DNA of 48,601 nt from CAIXPS01 sp034430115 (GTDB taxonomy: Bacteria; Chloroflexota; Anaerolineae; J036; Brachytrichaceae): contig DAOUFG010000013.1 in assembly GCA_034430115.1 (NCBI GenBank), positions 1 through 48,601 of the forward strand, in the 5' to 3' direction. The notes beneath the pieces are model-generated. The model was not told the origin of the DNA. It made no database searches and saw only the letters and a list, made by a program, of their open reading frames with translations. This document shows positions 1 to 7,089 of this stretch, one piece after another. Within the stretch, counting starts at the first letter, position 1, and each line of letters opens with the position of its first letter. Made by a program: the position numbers and the translations under genes.

Positions 1-1
1 C

Positions 2-670
2 GCGGCCATCATCAACGACACGCCCAAGCTGCACAACCTGGTACGCGCCAAATTGATGAAGCGTGGCGGCGTCGGCTACGTTCAGCCCGGGCCGAACACC
101 TTCCCATCTGTGGACGAGTTCCACCAGTTCGTGCTGGGCTGCCAGGCGCTGCCATGCGCCACCTGGCTGGACGGCACCTCCCCCGGCGAGCAGGCCGAGG
201 AGGAGTTGCTCACCCTGTTGATCGGCAAAGGCGTTGTGGCGCTCAACATCATCCCAGACCGCAACTGGAACATCGCCGACCCAGAGCAGAAGCGCGTCAA
301 GCTGCAGAATCTCTATGACGTGGTGAAGTTGGCCCAGGCGCTGGATTTACCCCTGAACATCGGGACCGAGATGAATGCGCACGGCCAGAAGCTCATCGAC
401 GACTTCGCTGCGGCAGAGCTACTCCCGGTCCGCCAGGCCTTCTTGGACGGTGCGGATTTCATCTATGGCCATACCATGTTGCAGCGTGCACTGGGTTTAG
501 GCTATCAAAGTGATTGGAGCAAGGCATGTCTGGCAACGCGAGCGGAACGGAACGCCTTCTATACCCAGGTTGGCCGGCTGATACCGCCTGGGCAACCAGG
601 AATTTCCATTCTAAAAGCGCTCTCATCGAATCCAGCCCCCAAAGACATCCTTACTGGTTTGGGTCGATAA
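2..670 (+). CDS. Unrecognised barrel-like protein, 5'-truncated
   Basis: The reading frame is open from the window edge (base 2) to the TAA at 668-670, so only the C-terminal part of the gene is present, and its start lies outside. The visible part includes GTEMNAHGQK and FIYGHTMLQR. The acidic Glu and the His in these motifs would suit a TIM-barrel or PHP-like metal-dependent hydrolase, but I do not recognise a named family. It ends 30 bases before the dehydrogenase start, and no terminator lies between them, so it is probably co-transcribed with the polyol dehydrogenase genes and acts on the same substrate. The internal methionines near base 53 are inside the gene and are not its start. Function is inference from context only. 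Confidence 0.7.
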   Translation, partial: AAIINDTPKLHNLVRAKLMKRGGVGYVQPGPNTFPSVDEFHQFVLGCQALPCATWLDGTSPGEQAEEELLTLLIGKGVVALNIIPDRNWNIADPEQKRVKLQNLYDVVKLAQALDLPLNIGTEMNAHGQKLIDDFAAAELLPVRQAFLDGADFIYGHTMLQRALGLGYQSDWSKACLATRAERNAFYTQVGRLIPPGQPGISILKALSSNPAPKDILTGLGR

Positions 671-700
671 TTGGCTTCTCTAAGGATAAGGTGTAAAGAA

Positions 701-2422
701 ATGTCGGATAAATTAATTGAGTATCGAACTGGCGATGTGAAAGCGCCAGATAAGACGCGTGTGTGGCCGTTGTATGGTGCAGGCTTTGAAAACCTGGGGG
801 TTGAGGACAAACCAATCGAAGTACCGCTCCCCAAGTATGGCCCCGACGAGTTGTTGGTCCGGCACGATGCATGTGGTCTATGCTTCTCAGACATCAAAAT
901 CCTCACGCTTGGCGAAAATCACCCCCGCATCACCAAAGACATGAAGAAAGACCCAGTTGTCATGGGGCACGAAGTGGTGATGACCATCGTCGGCGTCGGT
1001 GAAAACCTGAAAGACAAGTACAAGGTCGGCCAACGCTTCATTGTGCAAGCCGATATTTATCAGAAGGGCGTCAACCTTGCTTATGGTTACATGCTGCAAG
1101 GTGGGCTTTCGGAATATGCCGTGCTGGATCAGCGCGTGCTAAATGGCGACGACGGCTGCTACCTGATCCCCATTCAAGAGGACACCGGATATGCCGAAAG
1201 CGCCCTGGTGGAACCCTGGGCCTGCGTCATCGCCGCGTATGAGTTGAAATACCGCAGCAACATCAAGAACGGCGGGCTGGCCTGGATCATCGGCGCCGCC
1301 AACGCAGACCCCAGCGCCCCCTATACCATCACGGAAGGCTTTGATCAACACTCACACCCGGCCAAGCTGGCGTTGACCAACGTGCCGGCCAAATTCGGCG
1401 CGTGGCTCACCCAGCGCGCGAAGGAACTGGGCATCGAAGTCCTGGATGTGACAGACCCCGCGAACCCGCCTTTTGAAGCCGCCGACGACATCATCATGTT
1501 GGGCACGGACGCGGACCTACTAGAGAAAGTGAGCCCCAAACTGGCACTGCACGGCATCTTCGCCATCGTGAGCGACAAACCCTTTGAGCGCAAAGCCAGC
1601 ATCGACGCCGGCCGCATTCACTACAACGACTGGGTTTACGCAGGCACCAAAGGCACGAACATTTCACGCGCCTACAGCGACACGCCTGTGCGCTCCACGC
1701 TCAAGTCGGGCGGCACGCTCTGGCTGGCGGGCGCCGGCGGCCCCATCGGCCGCATGCACCTGCAGCGCGCCATCGAGCTTCCGGGCGCGCCGGCCACCAT
1801 CGTGTGCACGGACGTGAGCGACGTGCGACTGGAAGACCTGCGCACCAGCTTCCAGGGGGATGCCAAGGCGCACCTGATTAGCCTGGTATGCCTGAACCCG
1901 ATGAAGAAGGAAGAATATAACCAGTACATGGAAGGCATCAAGTCGTGTGGCGGCTTCGACGACATCATCGTGCTGGCGCCCATTCCGGCCGTCATCTCCG
2001 ATTGCGCCACCTACCTGGCGCCCGACGGCGTGATGAACATCTTTGCCGGCGTGAACCGCGGCACGATGGCAGCGCTGGATCTGAATGACGTGCTGAACAA
2101 GCATGTGCGCGTCATCGGGCACTCGGCTTCGTCGGTGGACGACATGAAGCTGATGCTCAACGACACCGAATCGGGCCGCCTGTCGCCCAATCGCTCGGTC
2201 GCAGCCATCGGCTCGTTGGAGGCGGCAAAGGTCGGGTTGCAGGCATTGAAAGATGCCACCTACCCCGGCAAGGTCGTCATCTTCCCGAACATCAAATACA
2301 TGCCCGTCACCGCCCTGCCCGATCTGAAGGACAAGCTCCCGACGGTATACGCGAAGCTGAAGGATGGCCGTGAGTGGACAGTGGAAGCAGAGCAGGAATT
2401 CCTGCGCATCATGCTTCCGTAA
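701..2422 (+). CDS. Zinc-type medium-chain dehydrogenase (sorbose-phosphate reductase-like), extra-long
   Basis: The start is ATG 701, behind an aaggataagg ribosome-binding site. The earlier TTG at 671 would only add ten residues across that site. The product is 573 aa, against about 340-410 for ordinary MDR alcohol dehydrogenases. The N-terminal GroES-like catalytic part is clear: HDACGLCFSD with the likely zinc ligand Cys58, and MGHE at 88-91. A first cofactor-binding-like segment (about 191-335) has no GxGxxG motif. A second one has GAGGPIG at 344-350 and is the likely NAD(P) site. The neighbour is a SrlD-like dehydrogenase, so the substrate is probably a sugar-phosphate or polyol. Membership of the L-sorbose-1-phosphate reductase group is a family-level guess; MDR membership is firm. 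Confidence 0.85.
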   Translation: MSDKLIEYRTGDVKAPDKTRVWPLYGAGFENLGVEDKPIEVPLPKYGPDELLVRHDACGLCFSDIKILTLGENHPRITKDMKKDPVVMGHEVVMTIVGVGENLKDKYKVGQRFIVQADIYQKGVNLAYGYMLQGGLSEYAVLDQRVLNGDDGCYLIPIQEDTGYAESALVEPWACVIAAYELKYRSNIKNGGLAWIIGAANADPSAPYTITEGFDQHSHPAKLALTNVPAKFGAWLTQRAKELGIEVLDVTDPANPPFEAADDIIMLGTDADLLEKVSPKLALHGIFAIVSDKPFERKASIDAGRIHYNDWVYAGTKGTNISRAYSDTPVRSTLKSGGTLWLAGAGGPIGRMHLQRAIELPGAPATIVCTDVSDVRLEDLRTSFQGDAKAHLISLVCLNPMKKEEYNQYMEGIKSCGGFDDIIVLAPIPAVISDCATYLAPDGVMNIFAGVNRGTMAALDLNDVLNKHVRVIGHSASSVDDMKLMLNDTESGRLSPNRSVAAIGSLEAAKVGLQALKDATYPGKVVIFPNIKYMPVTALPDLKDKLPTVYAKLKDGREWTVEAEQEFLRIMLP

Positions 2423-2436
2423 ATAGGATGAGATTT

Positions 2437-2503
2437 GAGATTGGGGATCCGAGAGAGTGCAGCATGGTGCTCACATCATCTTCACTCTCCAATCCCTAAT
2501 CTC
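2437..2503. repeat. Imperfect long inverted repeat between dehydrogenase genes
   Basis: Two nested stems are visible. 2437-2448 (gagattggggat) pairs with 2492-2503 with one G.T, and gagagtg at 2453-2459 pairs perfectly with cactctc at 2483-2489. No T-run follows, so it is not a classical terminator. It may be an intercistronic mRNA hairpin that stabilises or processes the transcript, or a short mobile palindrome. Confidence 0.6.
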
Positions 2504-2531
2504 CGGTCTCCAGTCACATAGAAGCTGAATC

Positions 2532-3332
2532 ATGGATAAACAACTACAAGACCGAATTGCAATTGTGACAGGCGGCGGGCAGGGCCTGGGCCAGTCCATC
2601 TGCCTGCGCCTGGCAAATGAAGGCTGCGACGTGGTCGTCGCAGACCTGAACGAGCAGACCGCCATCGACACCGCCGCCAAGGTGCGCCAGGAAACCGGGC
2701 GACGCGCCATCGCGGTCAAAGTGGATGTGACCGACGAAGCGCAGGTGGAAGCGATGGTCCAGCGCGCCGTGGACGAGTTCGGGCGGCTGGACATCCTCGT
2801 TTCAAACGCTGGAATATTGATCTCCGGGGACATCACCGAATTCAACGCCGAGAAATGGCGCGCCGTGCTGAACGTGAACCTGTTTGGTTATTTTCTCGTC
2901 GCCAAGCACGCCGCCGGTGTGATGAAAGCCCAGAAGAAGGGCGTGATCATCGAGATCAACTCCAAGTCGGGCAAGAAAGGCAGCTTCAGGAACTCGGCCT
3001 ATGCAGCCTCCAAGTTCGGCGGCATCGGCCTGACCCAAAGCATCGCGTTGGATCTGGCAGAGGATGGCGTGCGCGTGAATTGCGTATGCCCGGGTAACTT
3101 GCTGGAGTCTCCGCTGTGGACACAAGGGCCCAACGCGCTCTTCAAACAATATGCCCGCAACCGAGGGATCACCGAGGAGGAAGTGCGCCAGCTCTACGTC
3201 AACCAGGTGCCCATGAAGCGCGGCTGCACCTATCAGGACGTGTGCAACGTGGTGGTATTCCTCGCATCCGACCAATCCAGCTATATGACCGGCCAGGCCA
3301 TCAACGTGACGGGTGGCCAGGAAATGCGCTGA
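2532..3332 (+). CDS. Sorbitol-6-phosphate 2-dehydrogenase-like SDR (SrlD family)
   Basis: This is a classical short-chain dehydrogenase of 266 aa. The nucleotide-binding motif TGGGQGLG is at 13-20. The catalytic Ser144 lies in INSKSGKKGS, and the YAASK active site has Tyr157 and Lys161. Several stretches, such as INSKSGK, the KFGG-x-GLTQS segment, PMKRGC-YQDV and the C-terminal TGQ-INVTGGQ, resemble enterobacterial SrlD closely as I remember it. The expected reaction is NAD-linked oxidation of sorbitol 6-phosphate (or a related polyol phosphate) to a ketose phosphate in the cytoplasm. No PTS sorbitol transporter is in the window, so phosphorylation would need a kinase; the FGGY kinase at 12632-14152 is a distant candidate. 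It follows the MDR gene by 109 bases and is probably in the same operon. Confidence 0.85.
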   Translation: MDKQLQDRIAIVTGGGQGLGQSICLRLANEGCDVVVADLNEQTAIDTAAKVRQETGRRAIAVKVDVTDEAQVEAMVQRAVDEFGRLDILVSNAGILISGDITEFNAEKWRAVLNVNLFGYFLVAKHAAGVMKAQKKGVIIEINSKSGKKGSFRNSAYAASKFGGIGLTQSIALDLAEDGVRVNCVCPGNLLESPLWTQGPNALFKQYARNRGITEEEVRQLYVNQVPMKRGCTYQDVCNVVVFLASDQSSYMTGQAINVTGGQEMR

Positions 3333-3360
3333 TCTGCCAGCGTGTAAAATCGGGATTGAT

Positions 3361-3390
3361 GAGATTCGCCGGTCCGTGCAGGCGAATCTC
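3361..3390. repeat. Perfect 10-bp hairpin before degV
   Basis: gagattcgcc (3361-3370) is the exact reverse complement of ggcgaatctc (3381-3390), with a 10-nt loop. There is no T-run after it. It lies 30 bases before the DegV start, so it may be an mRNA processing or stability hairpin between cistrons. The gagatt core is shared with the 2437-2503 repeat. Confidence 0.55.
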
Positions 3391-3419
3391 AAACCCAAAA
3401 TCTACAACACTGGAGCGTC

Positions 3420-4262
3420 ATGGTCAAAATCATAACCGATACCACAGCAGGAATCACTGCCGAGGTGGCGCGGCAATATGATATTCCTGTAATCCCGCAA
3501 ATTATCCACTTTGGTGAGCAATCGTTCCTGGAAGGCATCGAGATTGATAACGCCGGGTTCATGCAGAAGTTAAAGCAATCCCGCGAATTGCCCAAGACTG
3601 CGGCGCCCCCGCCGGAACTTTTCATCGAGCAGTTCAACCGATTGGTTCCACAGGGCGAGCCGATCATCTGTATCCACCCTACCGCCGAAGCAAGCGGCAC
3701 GGTTCGGTCGGCGAACGCGGCCAAGGCCGAGTTTCCCAATGCCGACATTCGCATCATCGATACGCGCGTGATCGGCAGCCCGCTGGCGACCATGGTAACG
3801 TTGGCCGGCCAATGGGCGGCAGCGGGCATAGACGCAGATACGATTGAATCGCGCATCCGCAGCATGGTCTCGCGCTGCCATGTTTACTTCCTCGTCGCCA
3901 CATTGGAATACCTCGCGAAGGGCGGGCGCATCGGCGGCGCATCGGCGTTGCTGGGCAGCGTTTTGCAGATCAAGCCCATTCTGGTGGTGCGTGACGGGAA
4001 AGTGGAAGTGCTGGAACGCGAGCGCACTCAGAAACGTGCCGTGGCGCGTTTGAAAGAATTAGTGTATGAAAAGATTGCCCGCGACGGCACGGGCTATCTG
4101 TCGATCATGCACGCCGCCGTGCCCGATCAAGGCCAGGCCCTGGCAGACGAGTTGCGCGCAGAGCTGCATTTGCAAGACGTGCCGGTCATGGATGTGCCGC
4201 CGGCCATCGTGGTACACGCCGGGCCAGGGATTTTGGCAGTTGCATTCTTCAGCCAGGCATAA
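3420..4262 (+). CDS. DegV family fatty-acid-binding protein
   Basis: The 280-aa product has the layout of DegV proteins. It opens with VKIITDTTAG, has the SGTVRSANAA segment in the first domain, and the hallmark EYLAKGGRIGG followed by the hydrophobic SVLQIKPIL in the second. DegV proteins (related to FakB) bind a single fatty acid between two domains and present it to a fatty-acid kinase. No FakA is in the window. The gene is 87 bases after the SrlD-like gene on the same strand and is closed by a strong terminator. Its link to polyol use is positional only. Confidence 0.9.
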   Translation: MVKIITDTTAGITAEVARQYDIPVIPQIIHFGEQSFLEGIEIDNAGFMQKLKQSRELPKTAAPPPELFIEQFNRLVPQGEPIICIHPTAEASGTVRSANAAKAEFPNADIRIIDTRVIGSPLATMVTLAGQWAAAGIDADTIESRIRSMVSRCHVYFLVATLEYLAKGGRIGGASALLGSVLQIKPILVVRDGKVEVLERERTQKRAVARLKELVYEKIARDGTGYLSIMHAAVPDQGQALADELRAELHLQDVPVMDVPPAIVVHAGPGILAVAFFSQA

Positions 4263-4290
4263 AGTCCGGCAGATTCATTCGCTAACCCAA

Positions 4291-4328
4291 GAGGAGTGCT
4301 GGGGATTTTCCCCCCGGCACTCCTCTTT
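4291..4328 (+). terminator. Intrinsic terminator after degV
   Basis: The 14-bp stem gaggagtgctgggg (4291-4304) pairs with 4312-4325, with one wobble pair, around a 7-nt loop. It is followed by TTT. This closes the polyol/degV transcription unit. Confidence 0.85.
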
Positions 4329-4452
4329 CGTTTCCATTGCGCCGGCGCAACATGTCACTTTGCGCGCATTGTTGCATCCAAAAGGATGAATATTTACTAG
4401 ATCGCTAAAGAACCTGGTAATGGGAAAGCAGACTGGTTGAAAGGAATTTAGG

Positions 4453-4863
4453 ATGAACACAGATACAACTACGGACCTGGGGATACACGTGCAGTTGAAG
4501 CAGCCATTTGACGAAGCAGTCGGACGCGTCAAGGCTGCGTTGAAGGTGGAAGGTTTCGGGGTGCTGGCCGAGATAGACGTGCAGGACACGCTTAAGAAAA
4601 AGCTGAACCAGGATTTCCGGCGCTACGTGATTTTAGGCGCATGCAACCCGCCCCTCGCGCATCGCGCGCTCAGTTCGGACCTGGACGTAGGCTTGTTACT
4701 CCCCTGTAACGTCGTCGTCTACGAGACGGACCCCGGCGAATCTATGGTGAGCCTGGTGGATCCTGTGGTGATGGCCGGGATCTTCGCAGACCCCATATTC
4801 AAAGAGATTGCCACCGACGCGCAACAAAGATTCAAGCGTATCGCCGTGGCACTTGCGGCATAA
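4453..4863 (+). CDS. DUF302 domain protein
   Basis: A 136-aa protein that is essentially one DUF302 domain. It begins with an amphipathic segment containing PFDEAVGRVKAAL, then a GFGVLAEIDV strand and the ILGACNPPLAHRAL segment, which are typical of the family, and ends with a short helix. Small DUF302 proteins are cytoplasmic and of unknown biochemical role, although the Cys in GACNPP is often conserved. The start ATG has a gaaaggaattt site upstream. The gene is isolated between the degV terminator and the M-box region, so it is probably monocistronic. Confidence 0.88.
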   Translation: MNTDTTTDLGIHVQLKQPFDEAVGRVKAALKVEGFGVLAEIDVQDTLKKKLNQDFRRYVILGACNPPLAHRALSSDLDVGLLLPCNVVVYETDPGESMVSLVDPVVMAGIFADPIFKEIATDAQQRFKRIAVALAA

Positions 4864-5099
4864 GCAACCCTTACAGCGACATGCACTCAAAGCCAGGAAA
4901 TGGCTGGGCTGGTTTGGGCCCACGCCATTTCCTCGCCATTCCAGGCAGGTGGGCATGGCGGCGCAACGTTGCGCACCGCACTGAACCGGGCCAGCTTACA
5001 TACGCCAGCCGGCTTCAAGCCACCTTTTCCCCTTCCCTCGTTATCACCCAATTTGCGAATTGACTTTGGCACACGCCGGTAGTAACATCACGCCCAAAG

Positions 5100-5262
5100 A
5101 ACGACCCTCGTTAGGCGAGGCGTCTGCGCCAGAAACAAGCCATTGTCCCGAAACGTCGAGAGACGCCAAGGGATAGACCAGGCAAGGCCGAAACAAGGCT
5201 TTGTTGAAAGTGGCTGGAGTTCTCTTCCTAAGCTGCGCAGTGCCAAAGCTCAACCAGTGGGG
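5100..5262 (+). ncRNA. M-box (ykoK) magnesium riboswitch
   Basis: The conserved M-box blocks occur in order. CGTTAGGCGAGGC is at 5109-5121. The cgaaacgtcgagagacgcc block follows at 5149-5167, then gtggctggagt near 5210-5220, and CAGTGCCAAAGCTC at 5238-5251. These match the core of the B. subtilis mgtE/ykoK leader as I remember it. M-box RNAs fold around several Mg2+ ions and switch downstream expression off when Mg2+ is plentiful. The aptamer is on the same strand as the MgtE-N/CBS gene (5747) and the Nramp-type transporter (7090), and a terminator-like hairpin follows at 5304. The exact ends are approximate because I placed them by motif and not by folding. Confidence 0.88.
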
Positions 5263-5303
5263 GCAGCCTGAGTCATAGACTTTGGCAGGAACATGTTTCA
5301 AAG

Positions 5304-5339
5304 CCTCCCTGTGCGTTTACGACGGGGGGGTTTCTTTTT
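5304..5339 (+). terminator. Riboswitch expression-platform terminator
   Basis: cctccc (5304-5309) can pair with the G-run at 5324-5330 across a short loop with a cg-TTTA-cg tip. The run tttcttttt (5331-5339) follows. It sits about 40 nt after the M-box core, where an attenuating terminator is expected. An alternative local pairing (ctttg near 5279 with caaag near 5299) could compete with it. Confidence 0.65.
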
Positions 5340-5340
5340 G

Positions 5341-5720
5341 CCGTGACAATGCGGAGGCCGTAAGGCAGCATTCCACCGCACGGGAAGGTGATCGCACATA
5401 GATACGGACAATAGTTCGGCAACTGATGGTAGTAGGCAGGGATGTATGGGTCATCCACCTCTGGCCATGTCCGGTGCATGCTCGATGCGGTGCGACTTTT
5501 CCCGGACCCCAAGCCAGAGACTTGTGTAAACCCAAGCGCACGTCTGTCGAACCTTGCCCATGCAAGGCAAGTGACACGTAAGACAGACGCACGTGGTTTA
5601 TCCACGCCTGCCTCTCAACCAACAAGCGGGACACTGTGCAGCCCCAAACTGCTCACTACTCCCATGCATCGTAGCACATGACAACTGGGTCGCACGTTCT
5701 GTTCATTCGAACGTGCGGCT
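5341..5720 (+). ncRNA. Strongly structured RNA-like leader of unknown class
   Basis: This is a roughly 380-nt stretch without a credible gene, between the M-box terminator and the MgtE-N start. Several perfect stems are visible: gcc-GTAA-ggc at 5357-5366; ctctggc (5459-5465) with gccagag (5513-5519) enclosing gtccgg (5469-5474) with ccggac (5502-5507); cgtctgtc (5541-5548) with gacagacg (5582-5589) enclosing ccttgc-ccat-gcaagg (5552-5567); and cgtgg-tttat-ccacg (5592-5606). I do not match it to SRP, 6S, RNase P, tmRNA or a second riboswitch. It could be an extended leader or a separate ncRNA. Confidence 0.45.
5691..5717. promoter_or_regulatory. 9-bp perfect palindromic hairpin upstream of the MgtE-N gene
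   Basis: cgcacgttc (5691-5699) is the reverse complement of gaacgtgcg (5709-5717). It lies just before the gagaggtg ribosome-binding site at 5735-5742 and has no T-run. It could be a repressor operator (dyad) or the last hairpin of the structured leader. Confidence 0.5.
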
Positions 5721-5746
5721 AAATGCAACTCGTTGAGAGGTGATAT

Positions 5747-7003
5747 ATGGCCTATATGAGTGAACTGACTGATAAGCTGGTAGCCGACGTGGAGGGTGAA
5801 CGCGTCGGCCACCTGGTGGATTTGATAGCGGTCAAGCGCGGCGAGGTCCAACATCCAGAAATTGCGGCGCTGGTAGTGAAACAGCATAAAGGAACGTTGC
5901 TCATTTCTTACGACGACGTCGCTGTGCTCCTGGCACCCGCGGTACCGCTCAAAAAACGGCTCCAAGACATCACGCCCTATCAGCCCACTGAAAACGATCT
6001 TTACCTGGCGCGCGACGTGCTGGACAAGCAGATCATCGACACGAATGGCATGCGCGTGGTGCGCGTGAACGACCTGGAACTGGCACGCGTGAACGGTCAC
6101 TTCTATGTCGCCAACCTGGATATCGGCAGCCTGGGACTGCTGCGCCGTTTGGGCTTCGCCAGGCTGGCCCAGGACCTCGCGACGCGATTTGGGCACAAAC
6201 TTCATTCTGCCACGATCGCCTGGCACGATACGGAAATGCTCCCCGGCGACCAACCCATGCGCTTGAAAGTGCCCAGCGACAAGATCACCGATTTGCACCC
6301 GGCGGACCTGGCGGAAATTATCAGTGACCTGAGCCCCACCGACAGTAGCAAATTGCTGGAAACGCTCGACATCAAGACCGTGGCAGATACGTTGGAAGAG
6401 GTGGAACCCGACTTCCAGGCCAGCCTGGTGGAAGACATGGCCGACGAAAAGGTGGCCGACGTGTTGGAAGAAATGGCCCCCGATGCAGCAGCCGACTTGC
6501 TGGCAGAACTTCCCGAGGAACGCAGCCAGGAACTGCTGAAGTTGATGGAACACGAAGAAGCGCAAGACGTTCGCGAGCTTCTCACCTTCCCAGAAGATAG
6601 CGCCGGTGGGGTGATGAACACCGAATATATCGCCGTCCGCCCCAATTTGACTGCCGAGCAAGTCATTAACCTGTTAAGGGATACCGCCGACGAGGCCGAA
6701 ACAATCTTCTACATTTACGTCACCGACGAAGGGGATCATCTGCTGGGCGTCCTTTCGCTTCAAACGCTGGTCCTGGCAAACCCAAAGACGCGTGTGGATG
6801 AAATCATGCACCATCGCATCGTCAGCGTCAAACTCACCACCAGCCAGGACGACGTCGCCCAAATCGTGTCGAAATATAACCTCCTGGCCGTCCCGGTGGT
6901 GGACGATGAAAAACGCATGCGCGGGATCGTCACAGCCGATGACGCATTGGACAAAATATTGCCCACCGCCTGGAAAAAGCGCCTGCCGCGTCTATATCAC
7001 TAA
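5747..7003 (+). CDS. Soluble PRC-barrel / MgtE-N / CBS regulatory protein
   Basis: 418 aa with no membrane segment. The order is two PRC-barrel-like units (about 1-75 and 80-170, including LARDVLDKQI and ARVNDLELARV), an MgtE N-terminal domain made of LLETLD- and LLAELPEE-type helical repeats (about 190-290), and a CBS pair (about 290-410, MNTEYIAV and DEIMHHRIVSV). In MgtE channels the N and CBS domains sense cytoplasmic Mg2+ and gate the pore. Here the pore domain is missing, and the next gene is an Nramp-type transporter. The natural reading is a Mg2+-sensing partner of that transporter. It has a gagaggtg site and lies downstream of the M-box. Confidence 0.88.
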   Translation: MAYMSELTDKLVADVEGERVGHLVDLIAVKRGEVQHPEIAALVVKQHKGTLLISYDDVAVLLAPAVPLKKRLQDITPYQPTENDLYLARDVLDKQIIDTNGMRVVRVNDLELARVNGHFYVANLDIGSLGLLRRLGFARLAQDLATRFGHKLHSATIAWHDTEMLPGDQPMRLKVPSDKITDLHPADLAEIISDLSPTDSSKLLETLDIKTVADTLEEVEPDFQASLVEDMADEKVADVLEEMAPDAAADLLAELPEERSQELLKLMEHEEAQDVRELLTFPEDSAGGVMNTEYIAVRPNLTAEQVINLLRDTADEAETIFYIYVTDEGDHLLGVLSLQTLVLANPKTRVDEIMHHRIVSVKLTTSQDDVAQIVSKYNLLAVPVVDDEKRMRGIVTADDALDKILPTAWKKRLPRLYH

Positions 7004-7089
7004 ACAAAGAGACTCCGCCAGGCTGCGCGCGTCATAGCACAGGTTCGCAGAGTCATGCGCAGCTTGTTTCATGAGGGACAGTCACCAAT

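Noticed and set aside
671..700. TTG 671 as start of the long dehydrogenase
   Set aside because: ATG 701 has a proper ribosome-binding site immediately upstream, and the extension would read through that site.
5341..5460. SRP, 6S or RNase P RNA in the leader
   Set aside because: The gcc-GTAA-ggc hairpin superficially recalls SRP domain IV, but the conserved GGAAGGAAGCAGCC-type signature and the family layouts are absent.
5273..5605. A 110-codon minus-strand frame containing a Tyr/Pro-rich stretch
   Set aside because: It overlaps the terminator and the structured leader on the opposite strand, has no good ribosome-binding site and matches no family I know; a decayed gene cannot be excluded.
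5615..6661. A 348-codon minus-strand open frame
   Set aside because: It is fully antisense to the well-supported PRC-barrel/MgtE-N/CBS gene and has His/Gln/Val-rich composition typical of a shadow frame.
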